Source of the DNA: Flavobacterium sp. CBA20B-1 | GTDB taxonomy: Bacteria; Bacteroidota; Bacteroidia; Flavobacteriales; Flavobacteriaceae | DNA: 64,000 bases | Direction: 5' to 3' | NCBI RefSeq assembly: GCF_028473145.1 | Contig: NZ_CP092370.1 | Coordinates: 1,922,001-1,986,000 of the forward strand | Shown here: piece by piece, positions 44,853 to 54,194 of the stretch | Layout of the letters: each line of letters starts with the position of its first letter | Position numbering within the stretch: the stretch's first letter is position 1 | Translations under genes and position numbers: made by a program | Notes under the pieces: model-generated | Seen by the model: the letters and a program-made list of their open reading frames with translations, nothing else | Databases searched by the model: none | What the model was told of the DNA's origin: nothing

Positions 44853-45250
44853 CTGTATATAGTTGTTTTTGGTATTTTATATTCTTTTATTATTTCAGTT
44901 ACTGTTTTTTGGTTAGTGCGTATAAGCTCTAATAAATAGTCTATGATTTCTTTGGTGTATATATTTTTTTTAAATTGTGGTACTTGGTTGTTTTTCGATG
45001 TACTTTTATTTACAAAGTGTTTTTTTGATGTATATAATATTAAATGTTGCGAATAAAGCCTGAAAAAATCATATTCTAAAAGCTTGCACCACCTTAGTAA
45101 TCTATCAGTATCAAGCGTCTTGTATTGAAACATTTCCAAAATATCTTCTTCTTCACATTTCATAAAATTGCACACACGATCTATTGGAATATTACGTTCC
45201 TCATACAGTTTTTTTATATATGTGCCTATATGTATATTTTTAACATTCAA
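44822..45250 (-). CDS. HTH protein, first gene of HTH module 2
   Basis: 142 aa, intact version of the split gene at 34038-34470. The N-terminal half (IHIGTYIKKLYEERNIPIDR, VCNFMKCEEEDILEMFQYKT) looks like a Cro/XRE-type HTH; then LLEYDFFRLYSQHLILYTS; then a second HTH of IS3-OrfA type (EIIDYLLELIRTNQKTVTEI, EYKIPKTTIYRWIQKY). It is upstream of the adhesin unit on the same strand, separated from it by about 120 bp after its partner gene. Confidence 0.78.
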   Translation of the reverse strand: MNVKNIHIGTYIKKLYEERNIPIDRVCNFMKCEEEDILEMFQYKTLDTDRLLRWCKLLEYDFFRLYSQHLILYTSKKHFVNKSTSKNNQVPQFKKNIYTKEIIDYLLELIRTNQKTVTEIIKEYKIPKTTIYRWIQKYPTNS

Positions 45251-45673
45251 AATTTATTTATATGCGCTTATTCTTGATCAATTAATACTATATTTTACAT
45301 GTAAAAACTTAACAAATATTTTAAAATAAAAACCACTTTTACAAAGTATATGTAATAGGTGGTCAACAAAGTAACTAGTGGTAATAAAATGTAGAATTTG
45401 TTCTAATGGTATGTAGAAGACACTCAGAAAAAAATGCTTTTCTGATACTTTAACAGCTTTGTTAAAAAATGTGTTATCAAAGGCATTGGTGCTTCAAAAT
45501 AAATAGTGCTTGCGAAGTGGTTTTGGTTACAGTAACATTTAGAAATGAGAGGAGGAATGCTGTTTGCAAACAGCGTTAGTATATCAAAATAGTAAAGGAT
45601 TTTACTTTAAATTGAACTGTTTATACAAAAGAAAAGAGGTAACTGCTAGCTATTGCTTCTGTTTTAAGACCAC
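45251..45673. other. 420-bp intergenic region, nothing recognised
   Basis: AT-rich. It carries the 5' region of HTH module 2 and the 3' region of the response-regulator gene. No ORF, hairpin terminator or clear -7 element was found. Confidence 0.5.
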
Positions 45674-46432
45674 TTATTTATTCATTTTCATAAAAACCCG
45701 AAGGCTTTCAATTCTTCTTTTAGCTATTGGTAAACTGTAATTGTTGATCATATCACAAAAATAATTGTTCTCTTTTTTACTGATAAGCATTAAATTATCA
45801 AGATTTACAATGTAGGAGTGATGTATTCTAAAAAAATAATCATTTGCGAATAATTGCTCGTATTCGCCTAAATTTTTACTGGCAACAATTTGCCGGTCAT
45901 TCTTTAAATAAAAAGTAGTGTATCGGCCATCTGATTTGCAAAAAAGGATATCTGCTTTCTTAATTGTATCAACTTTATCGGTTGATACAATTGTAATCGT
46001 ATCTTTTTTTTGATTGCTGTTATGGTCTTTTGTATTGTATGTGTTTTGTTCAAAAAGTTTGCGTTCTTCAATTCTTTGCATACATTTTTCACATGCTGTT
46101 TTTAAATCATCGATAGAAATCGGTTTCATTATATAATCTATTGCATTATATTTGAAAGCTTTAATTGCATATTCGCTAAATGCGGTAATGAATATTATTT
46201 CGGTTTCGCTGTAATCAATCTGATCTAGTAATTCAAAAACATTTTTATTTTTTAACTGAATATCTAATATACAAATATCTGGTTTATAGTTATTTATGAT
46301 TTTTTTTCCATTTTCAACTGAATCAGCTAAACCTGCAATATGAATGGTTGGAATGTATTTGTTTATAAAGTATTTTATTAGATTGATACTTGTTTTTTCG
46401 TCATCTACAATTACTGCTGAATACGTTTGCAT
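45674..46432 (-). CDS. LytTR-family response regulator
   Basis: 252 aa. Receiver domain with DDE at 10-12, phosphoacceptor Asp57 in PDICILDIQLK, and Lys in IDYIMKPISIDDL; the C-terminal LytTR DNA-binding domain runs from about 150 (KADILFCKSDGRYTTFYLKN to AKRRIESLRVFM). It is divergent from the histidine kinase gene with 26 bp between the starts, which is its evident partner. Proximity to the adhesin unit makes that a candidate target (inference). Confidence 0.93.
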   Translation of the reverse strand: MQTYSAVIVDDEKTSINLIKYFINKYIPTIHIAGLADSVENGKKIINNYKPDICILDIQLKNKNVFELLDQIDYSETEIIFITAFSEYAIKAFKYNAIDYIMKPISIDDLKTACEKCMQRIEERKLFEQNTYNTKDHNSNQKKDTITIVSTDKVDTIKKADILFCKSDGRYTTFYLKNDRQIVASKNLGEYEQLFANDYFFRIHHSYIVNLDNLMLISKKENNYFCDMINNYSLPIAKRRIESLRVFMKMNK

Positions 46433-46458
46433 GAATATAATTATTAAATTTTGAACAA

Positions 46459-49410
46459 ATGAAGTTTATAAAACTGCTTGTTTTTTTGTGCGCTTTTAAC
46501 CAACTATGGGCACAACAGCAGTATGCTACAAAAAATATACACTCGGTGCAAGAACTGGAATCTGTGTTAACATATACCATGGCTTTTGACCGCAATGGTT
46601 ATACCTGGCTGGCTACCGACAATGGAATTTATAAATTTAATGGTACATACTACAAACATTTTTCTATGAAAGACGGTTTGCCCACCAATGATATCTTCTA
46701 TATTAAAATTGATTCTGAAGATCGCATTTGGCTTACCGGCTATTTCAAGGGTTTATATTATATTAAAAATGACCAAATTTTTAAAGTGGAAAATGCAAAT
46801 ATACAAAGTGCATATTATGAATTTACCAAACAAGATACATTATTTTTTTCAGAACATCTGAAAAATGGCCGCTACTTTTTAACCAATCAACATTTTAAAA
46901 TCAAAAGATACCCAGATAAAGAAAACCTTGTTTTGGTGAATTACCACCATGCATTGAAGGCTTATGTATTTAAAAATGCGGCTACTAATGAATACTACCT
47001 GCTAAATGATCAAAAAAAGGTGTTAAAGAAGTTTGCATCCAATGAACAGTATTATTCGCTACTTTCTAATCCATTTTCGATTAATTTTGTAAATATACCC
47101 AAAAACAAACAGGAAAATTATTCGGTAACAAAAAAATTTCCCTTTGAAATACATAAATTTACGTTTCAAAAATCACAACCAATCTTTGCAGGTATAGCTG
47201 GCTTCAATTCCAAACGGGTGCAATTGCTTTCTGCAAAAAACGATGATGTTTATAAAATTTACAGCAATTCCAAAGGTAAATGTATCGTTTTTGAAAAAGG
47301 TATTTATAACGAAGTTTTATCGCAAAAAATTTCTTCTTTACCCTACAATTTTGAAACTATTGAAAGTATCAGCATTGATAAATATGAGAATTTTTGGATT
47401 ATTTTTAAAGGAAATACCGTTCAATTCATTCCAAAATCATTTTTTAAAATCAAGCATTACAGTTATAATCAGCTGTTAGGAGATCATAATTACCATATTA
47501 AATCGGCGTTTTTGTATGAGCATTCGCTAATTGCATTAACAAGTACAAATGAGGTGTTCCAAATTAATTTTAAAAATAAATCTAAAAAATTGCATACGTT
47601 TAATGATAATACATCTGCTATCTATCGTTCTGGTAACCAATTGATTGCAGTGCATACAAACAAAATTGCATCTTATAAAATTCAAGATAATTTACTGGAA
47701 TTTTTGAGCTTTCAAGACCGATTAATACCCCATAAAAGAACAGGAGGTATTAGAAATAGTTATTTTAAAAAGGATAATATTTATACAATTCAGAAAAATA
47801 TTATACAAAACAATACTTCGAAAAATTTGTACGAAATAAAGGCCGATTTGCGCTTTAATAACATTTTGGTGACCGATAATCAATCGGTGGTTGTTTCAAA
47901 CGAAGAACAATTGGGTATTTATCATCTAAATAGTAAACAATTTGTAGCATCGTATTCCATAAAATTTACCAATACTATTAATCATATCAACGATTTAATT
48001 TTGGTAGGTACACATTCAAATGGTTTGCTTTTGGTAACGCAAAATTTTAAAATTTTACAAAATTTGCTTCCTAATGACAACATCTATAAAATTATCAAAG
48101 ATTCTGTATCAAACCAGCTATTTGTGGTAACCAATGCCGGATTATATGTTTATAATTACAACAATAAAAAATTACATTTAACGAGGATAATACCATTGGA
48201 TAGTGGCATTATAAAAGGTAAAATTAATGATATTCTTTCCGATAGCAAAAACCTTTATATTATTACGCAGCAAGGAATTACAACAATAGCAAAAGATTTC
48301 ATCAATATAAAAATTTCGGGTGAAATAGAAATTAATCATATCATTGTTAATGACCATAAAATCAATAATTTAGAATTCTTATTCTTAAAAAGAGATCAAA
48401 ATAATATAAGCATTCAAACTTCTTTGAAAACAATGAATAATACGGCTGATTTTGTGAAGTATTATTCCTTATCAAGAAATAATCAACTTGAAGATTGGAA
48501 AATATTTACCGAAAATGAATTATATTTTAAAGAATTAGCTCCGGGTACATACACTTTTAAAACATATAGTCAATCTTACAATGATAAAACTAAAAATAGT
48601 AAGAGCTTTCAATTTACAATAAAACCATATTTTTGGGAAACAACTTTCTTTAAAATACTTGTATTTATCGCAGTTATTTTACTAACCATTTTGGGGTTGT
48701 ATATCATTCGATCAAAACGTGCAAAAAAATTTAACCTTCGTTTAAAACTTATAAATTTAGAAATGAAAGCCTTACGCGCACAAATGAACCCTCATTTCAT
48801 TTTTAATACTTTAAATAATATGCAAAGTAGTGTATTGCTTGATGATGAAATTAAAGTAAATAATTATTTTGCAAAATTTGCAAAATTACTGCGCTCAACG
48901 CTTGATATTGTAAATAAAGAACACATAACTTTAGCCGATGAAATGGCTTATATCAATTCGTATATTGCTATTGAAAATATGAAAACCAACCAGCCAATAA
49001 ATCTCACTTATACAATTGATGAATCCATTGATACAACCACAACAAAAGTACCTGTGATGTTGTTACAGCCATTTGTAGAAAATGCGGTAATTCATGGCTT
49101 GTCGGATATAAACGATGACAAACAATTAAAAATCACTATAAAAAAACAAACAGATGCAATCATCATTGCGATTACAGACAATGGAGTAGGGAGGAACGTA
49201 AATAAAAACATAGATCATTCCACCTTACACACCTCCTATGCAACAAAAATCGTTCAAAATAGGTTGCAACTATATAAAGACCTCTTTAAAAAATCATTCT
49301 CATGCGAAATTGTTGATTTGGTTGATGCTAACAACCAACCATTAGGTACAAAAGTAATTCTTAATATTGCTATTATTGATTCATTTAATGTACATAATAT
49401 TTTTAAATAA
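46459..49410 (+). CDS. Propeller-type sensor histidine kinase (LytS/His_kinase family)
   Basis: 983 aa. Signal peptide, a two-component-regulator beta-propeller (FDRNGYTWLATDNGIYKFNG, SEDRIWLTGYFKGLYYIKND and further repeats to about 620), a Y_Y_Y domain (LAPGTYTFKTYSQSYNDKTK), one membrane helix (about 735-755), and a His_kinase domain with the phosphorylated His in ALRAQMNPHFIFNTLNNMQS near residue 777, then an HATPase (LLQPFVENAVIHGL, ITDNGVGRN). Such kinases sense extracellular or periplasmic signals and pair with LytTR regulators. Confidence 0.93.
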   Translation: MKFIKLLVFLCAFNQLWAQQQYATKNIHSVQELESVLTYTMAFDRNGYTWLATDNGIYKFNGTYYKHFSMKDGLPTNDIFYIKIDSEDRIWLTGYFKGLYYIKNDQIFKVENANIQSAYYEFTKQDTLFFSEHLKNGRYFLTNQHFKIKRYPDKENLVLVNYHHALKAYVFKNAATNEYYLLNDQKKVLKKFASNEQYYSLLSNPFSINFVNIPKNKQENYSVTKKFPFEIHKFTFQKSQPIFAGIAGFNSKRVQLLSAKNDDVYKIYSNSKGKCIVFEKGIYNEVLSQKISSLPYNFETIESISIDKYENFWIIFKGNTVQFIPKSFFKIKHYSYNQLLGDHNYHIKSAFLYEHSLIALTSTNEVFQINFKNKSKKLHTFNDNTSAIYRSGNQLIAVHTNKIASYKIQDNLLEFLSFQDRLIPHKRTGGIRNSYFKKDNIYTIQKNIIQNNTSKNLYEIKADLRFNNILVTDNQSVVVSNEEQLGIYHLNSKQFVASYSIKFTNTINHINDLILVGTHSNGLLLVTQNFKILQNLLPNDNIYKIIKDSVSNQLFVVTNAGLYVYNYNNKKLHLTRIIPLDSGIIKGKINDILSDSKNLYIITQQGITTIAKDFINIKISGEIEINHIIVNDHKINNLEFLFLKRDQNNISIQTSLKTMNNTADFVKYYSLSRNNQLEDWKIFTENELYFKELAPGTYTFKTYSQSYNDKTKNSKSFQFTIKPYFWETTFFKILVFIAVILLTILGLYIIRSKRAKKFNLRLKLINLEMKALRAQMNPHFIFNTLNNMQSSVLLDDEIKVNNYFAKFAKLLRSTLDIVNKEHITLADEMAYINSYIAIENMKTNQPINLTYTIDESIDTTTTKVPVMLLQPFVENAVIHGLSDINDDKQLKITIKKQTDAIIIAITDNGVGRNVNKNIDHSTLHTSYATKIVQNRLQLYKDLFKKSFSCEIVDLVDANNQPLGTKVILNIAIIDSFNVHNIFK

Positions 49411-50029
49411 CTGATTTATAGTATTTTAAATAGTATGATATATTTCAAGATTAATAAGTGTTCATAACCGCTATTTGTATATTCATAACTTGTGTTGATA
49501 ACTGTGAATAACTTTAGATAACTATTTGTTTACAATTTCATAAAAAATACTAAGGCATTATTTTTATCAACAATACCAAAAAAATTATTGAAAATAGTAC
49601 ACGCTTCATTGACAAATGAAACACAGTTATCAACACTTATTAACCATAAAAATTATTAATATTTTTAGTTAACAAGAGCTATTCTATATCAACAAAAAAT
49701 ACAAATTTATTTGATTTATAAGCCATTAGAAGGGTAGGGCAGTGTTAACAACTTTTTATAATTCACATTTACTATTGTTTCACTAAAAACTTATGCTATA
49801 TATTAACAAGCATTATAAAGAAGAAAGCTTTTTTTAAAATTTTTAAAATTAATTTCTTTTATAATATAATGTTGTTGACAACCAAAATGAGTATAGCTGA
49901 TTTATAAGCAATAATTTGATTAATTCTTATTTAATATATTAATTATCAATGTTTTAAATATTTTAATACAATATTGTATACTCTTTTTTTAGTTTCGTTG
50001 TACCTTTGTAAGTATTTTAAACATTAATA
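49411..50029. other. Candidate chromosomal replication origin (oriC)
   Basis: A 619-bp AT-rich gap without ORFs. DnaA-box-like 9-mers: TGTTCATAA (49459-49467), TGTTGATAA (49493-49501), TGTGAATAA (49503-49511, a full fit to TTATNCACA on the other strand), TTATCAACA (49564-49572), TTATCAACA (49627-49635), ATATCAACA (49686-49694) and TAATTCACA (49759-49767). Very AT-rich stretches (49800-49980) could be the unwinding element. ybeY, mnmG and three parS-like sites follow. mnmG (gidA) next to the origin is common in bacteria. Not proven. Confidence 0.6.
50001..50008 (+). promoter_or_regulatory. -7 promoter element of ybeY-mnmG
   Basis: TACCTTTG, 21 bp before the ybeY ATG. Confidence 0.6.
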
Positions 50030-50449
50030 ATGGTTATATTTAATTACGAAACCGATTTTCAGTTAGAAAACGAGCAACAATACGAAGTTTGGATTGATGC
50101 CATAATTGAATCGGAAGGTAAAGAAGCTGGTGAAATTAATTATATTTTTTGCGATGATGAATATTTGCACAACATCAATATGCAGTATCTAAATCATGAT
50201 ACTTTAACCGATATTATTAGTTTCGATTACTGTATAGGCGACTTAATTTCTGGTGATATTTTTATATCGATGGAACGAGTAGAGGAGAATGCAAAAGAAT
50301 ACGAGGTATCTCTCCAAAACGAACTACTTCGAGTGATGGCTCATGGAGTTTTGCATTACTGCGGATACAAAGATAAAACCGAAAAAGAAGCCGAATTAAT
50401 GCGTATAAAAGAACAAGAAAAAATTAATATGTTCCACGTGGAACAATAA
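50030..50449 (+). CDS. ybeY: Endoribonuclease YbeY (rRNA maturation factor)
   Basis: 139 aa. Metal-dependent RNase of 16S rRNA 3' processing and ribosome quality control. Signature region RVMAHGVLHYCGYKDKTEKE at about residues 104-123: the first two metal-binding His residues are present; the third position reads GYKD rather than the GYDH of proteobacterial enzymes, which I recall as usual in Flavobacteriia. The last codons (NMFHVEQ) coincide with a parS-like sequence. Confidence 0.92.
   Translation: MVIFNYETDFQLENEQQYEVWIDAIIESEGKEAGEINYIFCDDEYLHNINMQYLNHDTLTDIISFDYCIGDLISGDIFISMERVEENAKEYEVSLQNELLRVMAHGVLHYCGYKDKTEKEAELMRIKEQEKINMFHVEQ
50430..50445. other. parS-like site 1
   Basis: TGTTCCACGTGGAACA, a perfect 16-bp palindrome, one base from the Bacillus parS consensus TGTTNCACGTGAAACA and nearly the same as the Pseudomonas parS. 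It lies in the last codons of ybeY. Confidence 0.85.
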
Positions 50450-50470
50450 TTTTTTTATTTATTAATTAAA

Positions 50471-50486
50471 TGTTTCACGTGGAACA
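50471..50486. other. parS-like site 2
   Basis: TGTTTCACGTGGAACA, directly abutting the mnmG ATG; one base from the parS consensus. Confidence 0.85.
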
Positions 50487-52364
50487 ATGAGTATATTTCA
50501 AGATAAATATGATGTGATTGTGGTAGGAGCCGGACATGCGGGTTCAGAAGCTGCTGCTGCTGCTGCAAACATGGGAATGAAGACGCTTTTAATAACTATG
50601 AGTCTTCAGAATATTGCACAAATGAGTTGTAATCCTGCAATGGGTGGTATTGCAAAAGGACAAATTGTTCGTGAAATCGATGCAATGGGTGGTTACTCTG
50701 GAATTGTATCTGACCAATCTGCTATTCAATTTAAAATGTTGAACGTTTCCAAAGGACCTGCTATGTGGTCGCCAAGATGTCAAAGCGATCGTATGTTGTT
50801 TGCAGAAACCTGGCGCTTGATGTTAGAAGGTACTCCGAATTTAGATTTTTATCAGGAAATGGTTTCTGGAATTTTAATAGAAAATCATAAAATAGTAGGT
50901 GTAAAAACCAGTCTTGGAATTGAAATAAAATCAAAAACGGTTATCCTTACAAATGGTACTTTTTTAAACGGTTTGATTCATATTGGCGATAAACAATTCG
51001 GCGGTGGTAGGGCAGGAGAGAGTGCTTCTTTTGGAATTACGGAAGATTTGATAAAAGTAGGTTTTGAAGCTGGAAGAATGAAAACCGGAACACCGCCTCG
51101 CGTAGATGGACGTTCGTTAGATTATTCTAAAATGGAAGAACAGCCAGGTGATGTAAATCCACAAAAGTTTTCGTATTCTGATAAAACAAAACCACTTACA
51201 AAACAGCGCTCTTGTTATATGACTTATACTTCGCCAGAAGTACATAATTTGTTACGAGAAGGTTTTGATCGTTCGCCTATGTTTAACGGTAGAATAAAAA
51301 GTTTAGGACCGCGTTATTGTCCTTCTATTGAAGATAAAATCAATCGTTTTGCAGATAAAGACCGCCATCAATTATTTGTGGAACCTGAGGGTTGGAACAC
51401 AGTAGAAGTGTATGTAAATGGCTTTTCTACTTCGTTACCAGAAGATGTGCAGTTTAATGCATTACGTTCTGTGGTAGGTTTTGAAAAGGTAAAGTTTTTC
51501 CGTCCGGGTTATGCGATTGAATACGATTATTTTCCACCAACACAATTGAAACATACCTTAGAAACAAAGTTAGTGGAAGGTTTGTTTTTTGCAGGTCAAA
51601 TTAACGGAACTACAGGTTATGAAGAAGCAGCAGCGCAAGGTTTAATGGCGGGTATAAATGCTGCTTTAAAAGTGCAAGAAAAAACACCATTAATCTTAAA
51701 AAGAAACGAAGCATATATTGGTGTTTTAATTGATGATTTAATTACAAAAGGTACAGAAGAACCATACCGAATGTTTACATCACGTGCAGAATACAGAACC
51801 TTGCTGCGACAAGATAATGCAGATTTTAGGTTAACTCCCAAAGCTTTTGAAATTGGTTTAGCAGGTGAAGATCGAATAAAAAGAATGGAATACAAAAAAG
51901 AATCATCCGATCATTTTGTTCAGTTTTTTAAAGAAACATCTGTGCAGCCGAAAGAAGCAAATCCTATTTTAGGAGAAAAAGGAAGCGAACCAATGAAGCA
52001 ACCCGATAAAATGTTTAAGGTTTTTTCACGTCCGCAATTAAAAGATGACGATATTTTACGCTTTGAAAAAGTAAAACAATACATCTCCGAAAATAATATA
52101 GATAAAGAGATTGTTGATCAAGCAATTATTCAAGTGAAATATTCCGGGTATATCGAAAAGGAAAAAAACAATGCTGACAAATTGAATAGATTAGAAGATG
52201 TGCGTATTCCAGAACATTTCGATTATGATAAAATCAAATCTATGTCTTATGAGGCCAAAGAAAAATTGAAAAAGATTCGTCCAGTAACTATTTCGCAAGC
52301 ATCAAGAATAAGTGGTGTAGCACCGTCTGATATTTCTATTTTACTAATTCACATGGGTAGATAG
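50487..52364 (+). CDS. mnmG: tRNA uridine-5-carboxymethylaminomethyl modification enzyme MnmG
   Basis: 625 aa, full length. FAD-dependent partner of MnmE in the modification of wobble U34. The FAD-binding site is YDVIVVGAGHAGSEAAAAAA at residues 8-27, with QMSCNPAMGGIAKGQIVREI, MKTGTPPRVDGRSLDYSKM and FAGQINGTTGYEEAAAQGLM further on. Parted from ybeY by 37 bp that hold a parS-like site; another follows the stop. Confidence 0.97.
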   Translation: MSIFQDKYDVIVVGAGHAGSEAAAAAANMGMKTLLITMSLQNIAQMSCNPAMGGIAKGQIVREIDAMGGYSGIVSDQSAIQFKMLNVSKGPAMWSPRCQSDRMLFAETWRLMLEGTPNLDFYQEMVSGILIENHKIVGVKTSLGIEIKSKTVILTNGTFLNGLIHIGDKQFGGGRAGESASFGITEDLIKVGFEAGRMKTGTPPRVDGRSLDYSKMEEQPGDVNPQKFSYSDKTKPLTKQRSCYMTYTSPEVHNLLREGFDRSPMFNGRIKSLGPRYCPSIEDKINRFADKDRHQLFVEPEGWNTVEVYVNGFSTSLPEDVQFNALRSVVGFEKVKFFRPGYAIEYDYFPPTQLKHTLETKLVEGLFFAGQINGTTGYEEAAAQGLMAGINAALKVQEKTPLILKRNEAYIGVLIDDLITKGTEEPYRMFTSRAEYRTLLRQDNADFRLTPKAFEIGLAGEDRIKRMEYKKESSDHFVQFFKETSVQPKEANPILGEKGSEPMKQPDKMFKVFSRPQLKDDDILRFEKVKQYISENNIDKEIVDQAIIQVKYSGYIEKEKNNADKLNRLEDVRIPEHFDYDKIKSMSYEAKEKLKKIRPVTISQASRISGVAPSDISILLIHMGR

Positions 52365-52369
52365 TTTTA

Positions 52370-52385
52370 CGTTCCACGTGAAACA
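52370..52385. other. parS-like site 3
   Basis: CGTTCCACGTGAAACA, matching the parS consensus at every place but the first base; 6 bp after the mnmG stop. Confidence 0.82.
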
Positions 52386-52409
52386 AAACACCTTTGCAAA
52401 GGTGTTTTG
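52384..52409 (+). terminator. 26-bp palindrome after mnmG, probable terminator
   Basis: Perfect palindrome around ACACCTTTGCAAAGGTGT, followed by TGTTTTATAT. It overlaps the end of parS-like site 3 by two bases. Confidence 0.7.
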
Positions 52410-52428
52410 TGTTTTATATATTCGCACT

Positions 52429-53259
52429 ATGAAAAATAAAACCATTAAAGATTTTAGTATTACCAAAGAAGATTTTGAGCTGGTCTATCATGAAAAATAT
52501 GATATGTATCAAACAAAGTTTTCGGCATTTGACCAGTTGGGAGCTTATTATAAAAGTGAGAATTATATTTCACACACCGACGGTAAAAGAAATTGGTTTG
52601 AAAAAATGTATCAGTTGGTAAAAAATCATACCATAAAAAGTAAATGGAACTTGATAAGTAATGTTACCAATCGGTCATACCTAAATGTATTAGATATTGG
52701 ATGCGGTACGGGTGATTTTTTAAAATATGGTATTCAAGAATTAGCAGTTAATGGAGTAGGAGTAGAACCCAACGAAACAGCGCGTGGTATTGCACAATCA
52801 AAAAAAATGGATGTTTTTAATTCTATTGATGAAATACCTGCAGAAAAATTTGATGTAATTACATTATGGCATGTGTTGGAACATGTAACCGATTTGAATA
52901 TTTATTTTCAATTTTTTAGTGAACGTCTAACCGAAAATGGAACACTCGTAATTGCAGTTCCTAATTTTAAATCATTCGATGCAAAACATTATAAACAACA
53001 TTGGGCAGCTTGGGACGTACCCAGACATCTTTGGCATTTTAGTAAAATATCTATAAAAAAATTAGCCGAAGAGCATCAATTCAAATTAATACATATAAAA
53101 CCTATGTATTTTGATAGTTTTTATGTTTCATTATTATCGGAAGAATATAAAACAGGATCAAAAAATATTTTAAAAGCATTTTATATCGGTTTGCTATCCA
53201 ATTTAAAGGGATTTTTCTCTAAAGAGTATTCTTCACACATTTATATTCTTAAAAAATAA
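52429..53259 (+). CDS. Class I SAM-dependent methyltransferase
   Basis: 276 aa from the ATG at 52429, which lies just after the terminator palindrome; the frame is open 51 bp further up but would start inside the parS-like site. Motif I VLDIGCGTGDFLKYG near residue 93, an acidic motif II (GVGVEPNETARG), and DVITLWHVLEHVTDLN. This is the Methyltransf_23/UbiG-like group; substrate unknown. Cytosolic. Confidence 0.88.
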   Translation: MKNKTIKDFSITKEDFELVYHEKYDMYQTKFSAFDQLGAYYKSENYISHTDGKRNWFEKMYQLVKNHTIKSKWNLISNVTNRSYLNVLDIGCGTGDFLKYGIQELAVNGVGVEPNETARGIAQSKKMDVFNSIDEIPAEKFDVITLWHVLEHVTDLNIYFQFFSERLTENGTLVIAVPNFKSFDAKHYKQHWAAWDVPRHLWHFSKISIKKLAEEHQFKLIHIKPMYFDSFYVSLLSEEYKTGSKNILKAFYIGLLSNLKGFFSKEYSSHIYILKK

Positions 53260-53430
53260 TTTTAAATAGGTTATTTTAAAAGATGTTTATGTGAAATGTG
53301 GCTTTATATTCAAATTTTGTAAAAGAGGCTTAAATCGAATATTTTAAATACATTTTTTATAATTAAAAGTAATTGATTTTTTAATTTGCATATAAATTTT
53401 CTATAATTCAACAATTTCGATAATTTTAAA

Positions 53431-53438
53431 TACTTTTG
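53431..53438 (+). promoter_or_regulatory. -7 promoter element of the OmpH-like gene
   Basis: TACTTTTG fits TAnnTTTG, 44 bp before the ATG. Confidence 0.5.
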
Positions 53439-53482
53439 TTGAAATTTCATTTTCAATAGAAATTAAAAAATAATTAAGTAAT

Positions 53483-54130
53483 ATGAAAAAAATAATGATG
53501 TTGGCTGTTGTAGCACTTAGTGTGGTGGCTTGTAACAAAGAAACGACAGAAACAGCGAAAATAGAAAAAGCAGGTGCTGATAAAGTGGCTTTAAAAACAG
53601 CTTATATCGATACGGAAGTTTTAATGAAAGATTATCAAGAATTCAAAGATTTCGAGGTAAAGTTTAAAACCATGTCCGAAAAAATGAAGAATGAATTAGA
53701 CAGTGATGCACGTAAATTTCAAAACGATGTGTTGGATCTTCAGAAAAATGCCCAATCAAAGGGTATGGAATGGGCACAAAAACGCCAAGCTGAATTAGAA
53801 CGCCGTCAACAAACTTTAACAGAGAAAGAACAAAACTATATGAAAAAGTTCCAAGAAGAAAGTGCTGTGGAACGCGATTCAATGGTTTCTAAAATGAAAA
53901 AATTCATTAAAGAATACGGCAAAGAAAAAGGTTACGATTATATTTACGGAACAGGCGATGCGGCTTCGGTTCTTTATGCAAAAGAAGAATATGATTTAAC
54001 CAAAGAAATATTAGCATTGTTGCACAAACAATACGAAGAAAAAACCGGTAAAAAAGTAGAAGCTAAAGAAGAAATTACTACCACTGAAACTAAAAAAGAA
54101 GCGGATAAGAAAACTGAAGCTAAAAAATAA
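53483..54130 (+). CDS. OmpH/Skp-family periplasmic chaperone-like lipoprotein
   Basis: 215 aa. The SPII signal ends SVVAC (Cys17). AYIDTEVLMKDYQEFKDFEV opens the Skp domain, followed by a long coiled coil (residues 65-135, KRQAELERRQQTLTEKEQNY) and the return strand YDYIYGTGDAASVLYAKEEY, then a Lys/Glu-rich tail. Skp-like proteins hold unfolded outer-membrane proteins in the periplasm; a lipid anchor is frequent in Bacteroidota. Confidence 0.88.
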   Translation: MKKIMMLAVVALSVVACNKETTETAKIEKAGADKVALKTAYIDTEVLMKDYQEFKDFEVKFKTMSEKMKNELDSDARKFQNDVLDLQKNAQSKGMEWAQKRQAELERRQQTLTEKEQNYMKKFQEESAVERDSMVSKMKKFIKEYGKEKGYDYIYGTGDAASVLYAKEEYDLTKEILALLHKQYEEKTGKKVEAKEEITTTETKKEADKKTEAKK

Positions 54131-54144
54131 CTCTGAAAAATAGG

Positions 54145-54190
54145 ATGTTAAATTAAAATTTTTACAAATGTAAAAATTTTAATTTAACAT
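54145..54190. repeat. Perfect 21-bp AT-only hairpin in a leader
   Basis: Arms 54145-54165 and 54170-54190 are exact complements around a 4-nt loop. No T run follows; it ends 4 bp before the ATG of the next lipoprotein gene. Confidence 0.9.
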
Positions 54191-54194
54191 ATTT

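Noticed and set aside
46433..46458. TAAATTTTG before the histidine kinase as promoter
   Set aside because: One base too long between TA and TTTG, and only 5 bp before the ATG, which would need a leaderless mRNA.
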